Shown here in pieces: positions 21,948-32,813 of a stretch of DNA of 64,000 nt. A program made the position numbers and the translations under genes. Position 1 is the stretch's first letter. The number at the start of each line of letters is the position of its first letter. The DNA is taken from assembly GCA_936440205.1 (NCBI GenBank), contig OW387147.1, forward strand, positions 47,549,627-47,613,626, read 5' to 3'. Under the pieces are notes generated by a model. It searched no databases. It saw only the letters and a program-made list of their open reading frames with translations, and was not told where the DNA came from. This DNA comes from Lepidonotus clava. Its lineage: Eukaryota; Annelida; Polychaeta; Phyllodocida; Polynoidae.

Positions 21948-22972
21948 TCTTTTGAACTATTGGGAAGTGGACGGACAAACTTTAAAAGCAGTCTGAATTA
22001 CTCAGGCATTCTGGATAAACGACTCATGAAGACTTGGATATACACGAACATTACGCAGTCTTAAATCAAACATTAACAATAGTTCAGTATAATCCACTTT
22101 TATATATACAAATTCTTCCTAGAAAAAAAAGTAACATGTACTTATTCAGGAATTTACAAAATTCTCCTCCTCAGACCCAATTGTACATTTTCTGGTACAA
22201 TGACCCATATAGGGATTGAAACAATGGAAAGGCGAGTTGGTCCAACAGGCACAGCCCAGGCTCAGACCCAGTCCAGCCACATACAAAGCGAGGGCCTTAC
22301 CCAGTAAACCATCCAGCCCCCCTACTGTTCAAAATGTATTTATGTCAAAATCCCCTTTGTGTTATAGCAATAATTCATTTCTCTACAATAAAATGCACAC
22401 TTTTTCAAAATACTTCTTTTAAACCAAACAGGCTTTAGAAATCTGTTCAAAATCATGCAGGCCATTTTTGGCATGATAGAGTCACTGCCTTGTTTCACTT
22501 TCTCTCCATGATGATATAATTTTGGCATAACTAAATTGCACCATTTAGACAGTCTTATGAACTTCAAGAGCCATCCCAATGTGCTTATTGTTATTGTTAT
22601 GCATCAAGCATTTTAATGCGGTATGTATGATTGATATAATATGATCTTGGCTCAAACTGAACCACTCTTAATGAATATAATACCTTGAATATTCTGATGT
22701 CTTAGAGAAGTCTCCTTTCATTTCATTAAGTCCAATGCCAGGTAATAATCTTTTATTAATTCTAGCTTCTGATGGATCAAGGGCGACACCTGTTGGCACA
22801 GTTATCGTTAGGATGAAACGCACATTGCTAACCAACCTGGCTCCTAAGTTCAAATTCTCGCAACCACGGATAGCCACTTTCTTGAGATTTACCTGCAGGT
22901 TAGCCTGAAACAGGAAGCATGCTGGGTAATTTGTCGACAGAAGTTTGAAAATGCATTTATTTTAGATGGATA
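21948..22972. other. Intergenic, no gene recognised
   Basis: About 1 kb of AT-rich sequence between the LTR-like block and the DNA transposon. Nothing recognisable was seen on either strand. Confidence 0.5.
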
Positions 22973-23329
22973 TATGTGACCCGTTTTGGCGAAATGAGTC
23001 GGATGTCGCAGAAAGTCGAACTGAGATATGGGGCTCTGAAGTCGCATTTCGCATTTTTTTATCAAAAATGGGTTTTTTCTTTTATTCATATCTCCTATAT
23101 CAGAAGTCTTCCCAAAAACATTTTTAGGTCCCAAAGCCATCTCTAAGTCCCTCTAAATAAGCCCCAAAGACGCGCAACGCCTCAGTGATCTGAAACAAAA
23201 GACCCTCGATTCACGCCATTTTTCCCTAACTTCGCGGCTCGCCTGTCGGTCTGGATCCCATCCCAGCCCCATGTTCCAGGTACCTGCTGAAAGGGCGCGA
23301 AGTGAACTGGCCAATGACAGCCTCGGATT

Positions 23330-23606
23330 TTGAATTTGTGCCTGCAAGAACCAATCAGAACGTGTTTTCCAGATCGTCGTCCCATAAACAATCGTCGTCA
23401 AGGAGGTCACGTGTGCGGAATGCGGCGCGCTGATTGGCTGAGAGGCCTCGCGTGCCTTCCAGTTTCACTTGTTGTGGAAATTTAAAGGGACGCATGGCGA
23501 GCAGGACGGACGGGCGACATCACTTCTCCGACGGATTTAGCTGTTTTAATCCTGGATCACTGCTGGATTTTGATGTGGATTACCTCCCAACATCGTCTGG
23601 AAGGAC
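23330..23606 (+). promoter_or_regulatory. Promoter/5' leader of the transposon gene
   Basis: Contains GAACCAATCAGA (a CCAAT box) near 23,350, GCTGATTGGCTGAG (a reverse CCAAT box) near 23,429 and a CpG-rich stretch before a TTTAAAGG TATA-like sequence near 23,480. The first ATG of the conserved frame is 130 bases on. This is the usual place for a transposon-borne promoter. The start site itself is not visible. Confidence 0.4.
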
Positions 23607-26600
23607 ATGGATCGCGAGGAGGCTGTCGCGGATGCCCTGAATACGATAAATCGGGCGAATTTACGTGGTATAGCCGAGCCACAGCAATGGCAGACTTTGG
23701 TCGACGAGTACTTTCTCTTCGCCGACGGGGAGGATGGGCAAGACGATGCCCCCGAGGAAGAAGAAGATGTTCAGGAGGATCTAGGGGAACCGGAGGATGG
23801 TGAGGACGATGAGGATGAGCCACTGGTCATCCCTGACCCCACGGACGACCTTCTACAGGCGGAGTGGGACGACTGCGAACGCTTCATGTGAGTTTTGAAA
23901 AACTTTATAACGGCCGACATGCGGTCGGTTGCCGTATCTCTGAAACAAGTACGAAAAGTGCCTAAATCCCTTTCAATGTTGATGAAACTGCCTACAATTG
24001 TGCCCTAGTATGTATTCTAACTGCCTAACTAGTTTTTATCAAGTTTCAAAGTTGATTTCATGCCATAAACAGGGATGATCCATCAGGGTTGTCCTGTGAC
24101 CTACTTAATGGCGTCAGCTGATCCGGCCGGCCTGTAACGGTTATCAATCATGTCTCATGCCATTGTGGCCATCAGGAAGGTGAACTAAGTCTAATATCAT
24201 GTATGTTGTTGTCTTTAGATGTTCCTGCAAGCACTACAAAGACAAGGAGTGCAGTAAACAGTTCACGACGTCGGAGCTGGTCGCGCGTCGGCAGGAGGTC
24301 TTTCAGCTGTCCTCAGGTAAGTTTTTCATGAGATACATGTTATGCAAACCTGTCGCCGCGACCATGTAGCTATGACGTTCTCGCTCAAAACTACCCCATA
24401 ATCCATGACAACGTCTTGAAGTATAACAGACAACTATTAACACTCAACCAGACCGTTTTTAAGGTAGAATTTAGGGCATGTTAACCTAGTTCATGGGTCA
24501 ATCCAGACTCATTCCTTGAGTCACATGCATATCATGTACAGATTGTTATTATCCTAATCTACTTTGTTTTCTAGGCGAGAAGGACATGTTGCTACTGGGC
24601 ATCGCCAGTACCTGCACAGACAATAGCAGCAGGCTGTCCACCTGGAAGAAGGGGATTAAGGGGAGAGGGGAGAGGCAGCACCAAAGAAGCCACTACCTTG
24701 TCGGTTCTCAGCCAGTCTGCAGGGACACTTTCAAGTTCATGTACGCGTGAGTAGCTTTGCTATTCAACTTCTTTGCTCAACTAAGGTCTACCTAGATATC
24801 CCTACTATTATTGTACTACTTGAGGTAAATTACAAGATGAACTGTAATGAATCATAACAGAATCTGATCATGGCACTTACCTTCACAAATCGTCCATATT
24901 AATATTACAATACTTACCTGTACTTGTTGCCTGTGTCCAATAATTATTGGCCTAATGTAACTCTTACCTTGTGACCTTTCCAGCATTAGCCAGAACAAGC
25001 TGACGTCCATCATCAAGTGGTACAAGTGCTATGGGGTGGTGACCAGGCAAAAGAAGGCTGGCGGGCGACAGGCGACTGCAAGGATCCTCCAGCTGGAGGA
25101 CATCAGGCGGGTCGTGGACTTCATCAACTCCTATGCCGAGACCAACGCCCTCGTCCTGCCTGGTCATGTGTCTTCCCACAAACGGGATGACATCCTCCTC
25201 CTCCCCTCCTCTTCCTCAAAGGCCGACATCTACAGGTTGTACAGCAACGCCATGGAGGAGGCTAACTTCAGGTGTGTGGCTGACTCATCCTTTAGAAACC
25301 TGTGGCTCCAACTCCTCCCTCGCATAGTGTGTTCCCACCCTATGACTGACCTCTGCTGGGAATGCCAGCACAACAACAGGGATATCTCTGCCTCTAGTAA
25401 CCTACCTGACATTGTGAAACAGGCCAAGCTGAAAAAGCAACAACTTCACCTGGAGGTGGTGGCTCGGGAGAGGGCCTTTTATCAGGACATGGTCAAGTCT
25501 GCCAAGGCTGCCTACAAGGAAGCAGAGTCCCCTCCCCTTGGCCCCCACCCCCCTTGTTCTTCTGACACGAAGGTCCACATCAGTTTTGATTATGCCCAGC
25601 AGGTCCACCTTCCCTCCTTTCCTATGCAGCCTGGCCCATTGTATTTTCTTGTCCCCCGCAAGGTCGGCATTTTCGGTGTCTGTGCCGAGGCCATCCCCCA
25701 ACAGGTGAACTATTTGATCGATGAAAGCCATTGCGGTAGTAAGGGGTCAAATGCAGTTATTTCATATCTGCACCACTATTTTGAAACGTATTCCCTGGGG
25801 GAGAAGGCGGTGGACATGCACTGTGACAACTGTAGTGGTCAGAACAAGAACAAGTTTGTGCTAGCGTATCTTCTCTGGCGGGTCCTGACTGGCCGGCACC
25901 AGTCCATTTCCTTAAACCTTTTGATCACAGGGCACACCAAGTTTGCCCCAGACTGGTGCTTTGGTTTGCTTAAACAAAAGTTTTGTCGTGAGCCTGTCTC
26001 GAGCCTCACGGAGATGGAGGCGACTGTGGTGAAGAGTACCCAAGAACGTGTCAACCTTGCCCAACTTGTGGGGGACGAGAATGGGAAGGTGTTTGTCGAG
26101 TCGTATGACTGGCAATCTTTTTGACCCCTTTCATCAAACCAGTCAAGGGCATAAAACAGTATCATCACTTTGTATTCTCTGACCAGAACAAGGGCCACGT
26201 CACCTTACGGCAGTATGCCGACTCGGCCCCCGAGACCTTCAAGATGCTGACTTTCGCCCCTGAAGCTGTCCCCCAGGAAGGCCCTCAGCCCACCGAATCC
26301 CCTGGCCTCCCGGCCAAAAGACAGTGGTATCTCTTCAAGAACATTCGGGATTTTTGTACTGAGGACACGAAGGACATCATGTGCCCTAAGCCCTTTGTAC
26401 CAGAACCAGCACCCGGCCCAGGCCCCCGTGCCATACCTCCGCCGGAACCAGATGCAGAATCAGAGCCAGAGACTGGCGAGGGGGATGGGCCAGGCAGGGG
26501 CAGGGGCAGGGGCAGGGGCAGGGGCAGGGGCAGGGGCAGGGGCAGGGGCAGGGGCAGAGGACAGACTCCAGACACATCATCAGGATCGGAGGGGGAGGAG

Positions 26601-26741
26601 GAGGAGTTGGTGAGACAGCTGCAGAGGCAATCAAAGTCTTCATCTGACTCAGAGGAGGAAGGCCCCCCGCCCCTACCTAGGGGCAGGGGCCTTCCTAGTA
26701 AACGTGCTAAACATGGTCGTGGCAGGCCCAGGACCACCTGA
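23607..26741 (+). CDS. DUF7869-type protein, probable DDE/D transposase (four exons, C-terminal frame change)
   Basis: Four exons splice in phase at consensus sites: 23607-23887, 24219-24316, 24575-24746 and from 24984. Exon 1 encodes an acidic Asp/Glu-rich N-terminus. The exon 1-2 junction makes a Cys cluster (CERFICSCKHYKDKEC). Exon 4 has CSHPMTDLCWECQ, a likely zinc site, then an RNase H-like core. Its HISFDYAQQ (Asp about 386), MHCDNCSGQNKN (Asp about 465) and GHTKFAPDWCFG (Asp about 507) look like a catalytic D-D-D triad. The frame stops at 26,122-26,124 after YDWQSF. The -1 frame from 26,121 continues with family-like TPFIKPVKGIKQYHHFVFS, an RG repeat and an AT-hook-like GRGRPR. So a one-base loss in a T run, or a frameshift site, splits the C-terminus. 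The transposase role is inferred from TIRs and motifs. Confidence 0.75.
26494..26557. repeat. (GGGGCA)n coding microsatellite
   Basis: Ten or so perfect hexamer units encode alternating Gly-Arg in the transposon protein's C-terminal frame. The complementary strand reads as a long Pro-Leu frame that is not real. Confidence 0.95.
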
Positions 26742-27035
26742 GAAAGCTATTAAGAATCCATTTTGAACATTGTTAACTTATTTTTAGTTATTAAGACTTT
26801 TTCTGATTTTAAGATTTTTACCTCGGTGGCTTTTCACTATTTTAACGACCAAAGACAATCATGAACATTCCAAGAACTTTTATAGACACATTATGGATAC
26901 CCAGGGTACTTAGGGTCATCACAGAGTCGTTTTTAAGCAGCCAAGATGAGGTATTGTGATCCTTTATGCTTGCCGTTCTAGGTTAAGTTGTTGTTTCAGA
27001 TCCGGATTTTTGTCACTTTTTGCAGCGCCGGCATG

Positions 27036-27041
27036 AATAAA
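27036..27041 (+). terminator. Polyadenylation signal of the transposon gene
   Basis: AATAAA lies about 300 bases after the last codon of the C-terminal frame, still inside the right TIR, followed by a T/G-rich stretch. Confidence 0.5.
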
Positions 27042-27395
27042 AGTTTTGTATATAAACGCATGAATTACTGGTATTTGTTAGCTAGAATAGTGTAGAATGA
27101 CTATGTAAAGTTTCAGGACCAAGGATTGATTACAAGTGTACGTTGCTAGGGCTTTATCGGAGGACCGCGGTAGCGCGCGGTAAGAAAAACTTTGAACTCA
27201 TTTATCTCAGTTTCTTATACCCGCATAGGCGCGGTTCTTTTTATTTTCGTCGCAACTTATCTCAGGCCCTAGATATCGGACCTAGACATGCTATACCTCG
27301 TTTTAAAGCTAATAATTAGTATTTTCTGATGGTATACCTAACTAAAAATCTTCCCCGTGCGACATCCGACTCAATTCGCCAAAACGGGTCACATA

Positions 27396-30300
27396 TGACA
27401 ATTATTTGTTTATTCTCTATAGTTTTTCATTGGTTTTTGTCGGCAAAATTAGCCCAAGTTAGCCTGCAGGTGCTTAAAATACTGAAAATCAGCTATCTCT
27501 GGTAGGGCGAATTCATAAAGCATCGTACTAACTACCAGGGACTAAAAAAACACTTAAGGCGCTTTCCACTAAAGGCCCTTTCATTTTTCTATTTTTATTG
27601 AATTGGATCTTAATATTATTTGCATCTTTTTCTCAAATGAACATAACTCAGTTTTGGATTTTTGAAACGGTACAACACACTTCATCTAATTCAAGGTGAT
27701 ATGCGTCTTTAATTAAATGTATCAAAATTTTGTGTCACAATTCCTTATATATGATAATTGGTGCGACTGGTAAGCAGTATTATGAACTCTGAATCCTTGT
27801 AATTTGGGCAGCTCGAGTTTTAGGAAATCAAAATGAGTACAAATTATGCTATAGTTATGGATTAATTGTCCGTTCGTCGATTGTTGCTGTGTACTTGTAA
27901 TAAGCCCGTCCCACATTGGGTAAATCAAGGGGTTGGACAAGGATTGGATAAAATAACCATATAATCGATCCTTTTTCCCTAGAGTTGGGATTACTAAAAT
28001 AAGCAAATATAATTTGTTATATCCCCAAGTAATGTTGAAATACTATGATTTCTTAAATTGTATGAATTGACAGATTTGCAGGTTTGTCAGCCAATCAAAA
28101 TGCTGTATTTCAGGGAAACATAGGGTTGGACATAATAGGTTTGGCTGACTGGCCTTAACATTGTGTAAAAATAATACTAATTGGCTTGGCCACATTCTGT
28201 GATCAAGTGTCTCACATATATGAAAGAATTTTGATAATTTGTTTTACATTATTGTTACTGAGCTAGACTGGTGTTATTTATATGTTATTAATTCTTATGA
28301 TGTTTCACTGATATAGTTCTTAGTTTCATTTACATCTTATGGGGATATATTCAATAGCCATCAGACTCTGTGATATCTATCACATGTCATTTACTTTCTT
28401 GCTACTTGATGATGTCCGAATAAAGAGGATTATTGTATAAATTAGGGGAGTTCTTCATTACTGTTGATCATATAAGCTAGCTTTCATTCTTAATCCAATT
28501 AGATCTTATTTTGAATGTTCGTCTGTTCATCGGTGGTAGAGAGTCTAAGTAAAGGGGCTCATTCCTATACAAAGAACACGTGCTTGGCAAGAGGTAATTT
28601 TATTATATCCCTTGAGATACGGTACATGCCATCCATCTCATAATGCTAACAACATCAGTAACGTTCCAACCAGATATAGCTATGGTTAAGCTTCCCCTTT
28701 CGAGGTCTATGATACCCAACGGCTGTTGGGAGAGTCACCTCCCATCTACCTGTGCCGGAGACCATCGGTAGAGTCTCCGTCACTTCCAGTACTTCGTCTA
28801 TACGGCTAAGTCTAAGCTGTCTCGATCCTTACTATCACCTGCTGGAGCTGTTACTACCGTCCTAGCACTACCCGTTATGATCTATTTGTTAGACTATTAC
28901 TCCCATGTGTTCTGATCGAAGTCTGTATTGGTCTGCTCATTTATCCTAAGTCTCATACTGCTTATATAGCGTCAGCCGCAGGCTTTGCGCTATACACAGA
29001 TATCCTAGCACTCATAATAGTACTCTCTCTACCTTTCATACTTCTCATTCTTACTTACATTAAACTAATTCTAATTCTAATTCTACATAAAAGCTATCGC
29101 AGATGGTAAAGCCCTTGATCTCATGATGTTCTCCCAAGCTGGGTATTTCATACATCGTAATCATAATGTTCCTGTGCACCTGTGTCCCTCTCATACCTGT
29201 GCGTACCTGTTTCTAAAGCAGTGGACTAACTCAGTTACAATCATCCCCACATGGGGGCGTCACCATCTAAGACAACCCTATACACTTTACCTAGGCAACA
29301 GGACAGAAGCGCCGCTCGGCGTCATGCTATTACACTAGCGTCACTTAATTCACAACATACTCTTGCCAACACATAAGAGTTTACAACAATTAACATTAAG
29401 TTCTAAAGAATATAATAATTCTTTTGCACTGGACTTCAGTGCATTACCATGTTGTATAATTGATGATTATGATACCAATCATATTAATTATAATTTGTAT
29501 AGTCATATTCGTCCTAAAACATATAAAGATATTTCACGTCGACGGTCAACTGACCATTGTGTGATAACACTCTCATATCATCGGGAGGGCAGGAGGAGGT
29601 GGATCAATCATGCGCCGGGGATGCTGGACACTTGCCAGCCTGGAGGGGCAGGGTCCCTCCCCCTTCCCTATTCCCTAACTATCCCCCTACCCCTCCTGTA
29701 TTTATACCTTACCCTCAGATTGCTTAGGGCAATTATTTCAAATCATCTCCAACCTTCTGGGTCCATTATATTTGAGGTATGTTTATGAATTGGAGTCACA
29801 ATTGTTTGTTTAGAGTAGATTAACTCAAATTACCTGGACTGGAAGTATTCAAGATTATATTATGCTATTTTGGATCTATGTTTCTTTGGAGTCAGAATAA
29901 TCTAATGGAGTCAGATTATTATAATAGAGTCAGATTATAATCTATTCATTTAGAAGCAGGTCAGGACACTTAGGAAAAGGGGTTGTGGGTCTAGATAATC
30001 TACAATTGGTTCCTATGGGAAAAAGGCCAAAATATGATTTATGAGCTATCTCTGAAGCAAATTGCTTAGGTTAATTTGTATTTACAATTGTCTATTTTTG
30101 CAATTGTATAACTTTGATTTTGTTTATGGACTTCACATTGTATCTGCTTAACATGTTAGAGCGTTGGACTGTACAATTATCTCCAATCATACTACAAATA
30201 ACAAAGAAGATTCCTTTTTGATTCGCCAAATTTACGTTGTATTACTTTTAAAAGCAAAAACAACGCCAGTGAAATGTTGGAAGGACTCTTGGTTCACACC

Positions 30301-30599
30301 GTCTTCTATTCACCTTACTTTTAACATATTTAAAAATTCTCAAGGGGTTAAAAGTAATATGACCAGGCAGATATATTTTTAATTCTGATGAAGGTAAAAA
30401 AAAACCAAACATGTTGGTTATACCCATATCAATTCATCCCAATAAAACAACCACTGTTCTCCAAAATTGTGCGTGTGGAGTTTGAAACAATTCAACCTAT
30501 TTCATTCTGATTATGTAAATCACTCTGCCAGAAGAAAAAATTTAAGCCTTTATTGGCAATTTTTATTTCCGCTTAACAGATACAAGGCATACTGAGGAT
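27396..30599. other. Intergenic, no gene recognised
   Basis: AT-rich with no coherent ORF. A small hairpin sits near 28,965-28,992 (TATAGCG and CGCTATA around GTCAGCCGCAGGC). Near 29,885-29,945 three copies of GAGTCAGATTATWATAAT or variants occur. Neither points to a known element. Confidence 0.5.
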
Positions 30600-30693
30600 C
30601 TGATTAGGGGTGGATCCAGGAATAATAAAAAAAGGGGGGAGAGGGGGAAAAAGAAAAAAAGGGGGCTATAACAAAAATGAATTAGGCCTATGG

Positions 30694-31248
30694 TGCACCC
30701 CCTCTGGGCGTAAGAAGTTTACATTAACTGCTCCATACAATGATAGAATCAAAATGATTGCTATTATTAAAGAAAAGATGCATACTGAACACATTGAAAG
30801 CTGTATGGCTAGAATAACAGGAAATACTGATGGTAAATTGAGAACCTTTCGAACCTTTACAAAAGATTACTGTATGGAAAATTACCTGCTACAACTAAGG
30901 AACCTCAAACATATGACAGCAATTGCCCGCTTTAGAATGAGCTCACATTCTTTAGCTATCGAGACAGGGAGACATGTCAAACCAAAAATAAGCAAAAAGG
31001 ATAGAATATGCATACATTGTAACACAGGCTTGATAGAAGATGAAAAACATTTTCTTTTAGAGTGCCCATTATATAATCAGGAAAGGGAAACCCTTTTGTC
31101 TTCATTAATGTTAACTGTTACATCCTCTACAAATGATGACCTTTTCATAATACTAATGGAAAACAAAGATGTGAAAGTTATGGCAGCTCTTAGTACTTAT
31201 GTATATACAGCCTTTAGAAAAAGAGAAACTCATACATCACAAACCTAG
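30694..31248 (+). pseudogene. C-terminal end of a LINE ORF2 protein
   Basis: The frame reads KLRTFRTFTKDYCMENYL, then ARFRMSSHSLAIETGRH, then the zinc-binding tail CIHCNTGLIEDEKHFLLECP followed by LYNQERE. This block (C-x2-C, EDE-HFLL-CP-Y) is the usual C-terminus after the reverse transcriptase in several non-LTR clades. The endonuclease and RT domains are absent. The tail itself is open to its natural stop. Confidence 0.75.
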
Positions 31249-31624
31249 ACCTTAAACTGTTTGACACATAAACTAGTCTTTTTCATGGTGCTACCCCATG
31301 CCAAAGTTTGTGTTTTCTAAGTCTTGTATATATTTTGAAAATAGATCTGTGTTCTCAAGTGCTACCTTGCCGTCCAATTAATGCATACAAATTTGTAAGT
31401 AGAAAAGTTGTTAGCCAGTTCTTGCCATGTATATAGTTATAACCATTGGTAGCTACAACTGCCTGTGCAAATGTCATCTTGTTTTTGATTCTTTTAACTG
31501 TCATATCTGTTTATGTTTACTTGTAGCGATGTATGTTTGTGTATGCTTGCTGTGTATGTATGACACATGAGATCAGTGTATATGACTCCAAGCTGTCAAT
31601 AAAACTACTACTACTACTATTAAT
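30713..31624 (+). mobile_element. LINE (non-LTR retrotransposon) 3' fragment
   Basis: Contains the last 180 or so codons of a LINE ORF2, a 350-base 3' UTR, AATAAA at 31,598 and a short (ACT)n tail. A 5' truncation as severe as this is typical of LINE insertion. The clade could be CR1/Jockey-like, but the RT domain is missing so this is not settled. Confidence 0.7.
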
Positions 31625-31653
31625 AAGGTCACGTCCCCCCCTCCACCTGATTA

Positions 31654-32813
31654 TCATATGAATCAGTGCAAAACAACACCTTTTTTCAATTGAAGCCTGT
31701 GAATATCTTCAGACAACCTATACTAATATGGCAAGTCTGACTATACTACAGACCAAAAAAATCTCCTCGCGGCGCACTGGCTCCTCCAAGCGGGAAAAAG
31801 AAGAACTGGGTAGTGGTGACAGTAAATTCCACAGGCGGCGCTGCATGCATCCCTCTTCTTCTTTGATGACCGCCAGGTGGTAGCACATGATCAGCCAGGA
31901 ATTCATGTCCAGAGACCAATATTTTGTAAATTATACCTCAAAATTAAATTTTGCATACTTTTTAAATTCTGTTGGAAAAACTTTCCAGGTAAGTACAGTT
32001 GATGAATCAGATTATCTAATGGACTTAATTTGAAAGTTATGCCACAGCCAGGTATGAGGGAAGGGCGCCCCCCCCCCCCCCGCCCCCGCCCCCGCTACCC
32101 CCTGCCCTTTTTCTTTTTTTCCTCTCTTTTTTTGAAAGTCAAAGGTTTTGTTTTAGATTTATACATCAAAATGATTAAGTAATTTTTTTTTTTGGAGGAT
32201 AAGATTGATGTGGATTGTTTTTTCATTAACATTTTCATTACTTTTCTAAATTCTGGATCTAACAATGAACTGTTATGCATCGTTCATAGTTTGATATTAA
32301 TACATGGATAAATGAACTTATTAAAGAAAACCAAAGAATGCATTATACAGATTAAAAAGAGAATTGAAAGGTTTTTAATAACAATGTTCAGATCACTTTT
32401 TCAATTAATTATACGTAATATATGTCAATGGCGATGCCAATCCCTGAACATTATCAGAGGTGAGACTCAGAGATATGCCCATAGACATATAATTATATAC
32501 CTGGTAACCCGTTATATATGTACACATGCATGTGAAAACTTGGATATGAAAATAACTTGTTGGTAAAAAAAATTACTTTACATTGGAAATAATTAGCCGT
32601 TGATTTTTCTTCTTTTTTGTTTCTTTTTTTTTTTGGTTAAAAGTATTTGTTGTAACAAAAATAAATCTCTTCTTTATTTTGTGAGTAAATCTGTTTTTCT
32701 TTCTTTTCTTTTTAAATATCTTTTATGATATTTACTATTATTTTATACATATAATGACTAGGCCTATAACTACATTTTTAGATGGATAATATATAACCTA
32801 GATCTATAATATC
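31654..32813. other. Intergenic, no gene recognised
   Basis: Poly-C near 32,067 and T-rich tracts. A short AT-rich frame at 32.3 kb has no protein character. Confidence 0.5.

Larger units (their letters stand above)
22975..27393 (+). mobile_element. Complete-looking DNA transposon with 36-bp TIRs and TA duplication
   Basis: The 36-base ends (22,975-23,010 and 27,358-27,393) are inverted copies with one mismatch, starting TGTGACCCGTTTTGGCGAA. A TA dinucleotide abuts both outer ends (22,973-22,974 and 27,394-27,395), consistent with a 2-bp TA target duplication. Similarity stops at the inner edge of the TIRs. The 4419-bp unit contains its own CCAAT-bearing promoter region, a four-exon plus-strand gene for a DUF7869-type protein and an AATAAA at 27,036. 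The TIRs do not match Tc1/mariner, piggyBac or Kolobok ends that I know. Confidence 0.88.
30607..31646 (+). mobile_element. GGATCC-type MITE holding a LINE 3' end
   Basis: A left end GGGGTGGATCCAGG and a GGTGGAGGGG-like inverted right end are flanked by CTGATTA direct repeats (30,600-30,606 and 31,647-31,653). The outer 100 bases on the left and 25 on the right are MITE-like G/C-rich sequence. The middle is a LINE tail. The simplest reading is a retroposed LINE 3' end that landed inside a hAT-type MITE. Confidence 0.55.

Noticed and set aside
26285-26737. Minus-strand Pro-Leu-rich frame
   Set aside because: Shadow of the (GGGGCA)n tract and GC-rich coding sequence of the transposon gene.
29363-29788. 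141-residue plus-strand frame
   Set aside because: Low-complexity composition, no domain, no splice or promoter support.
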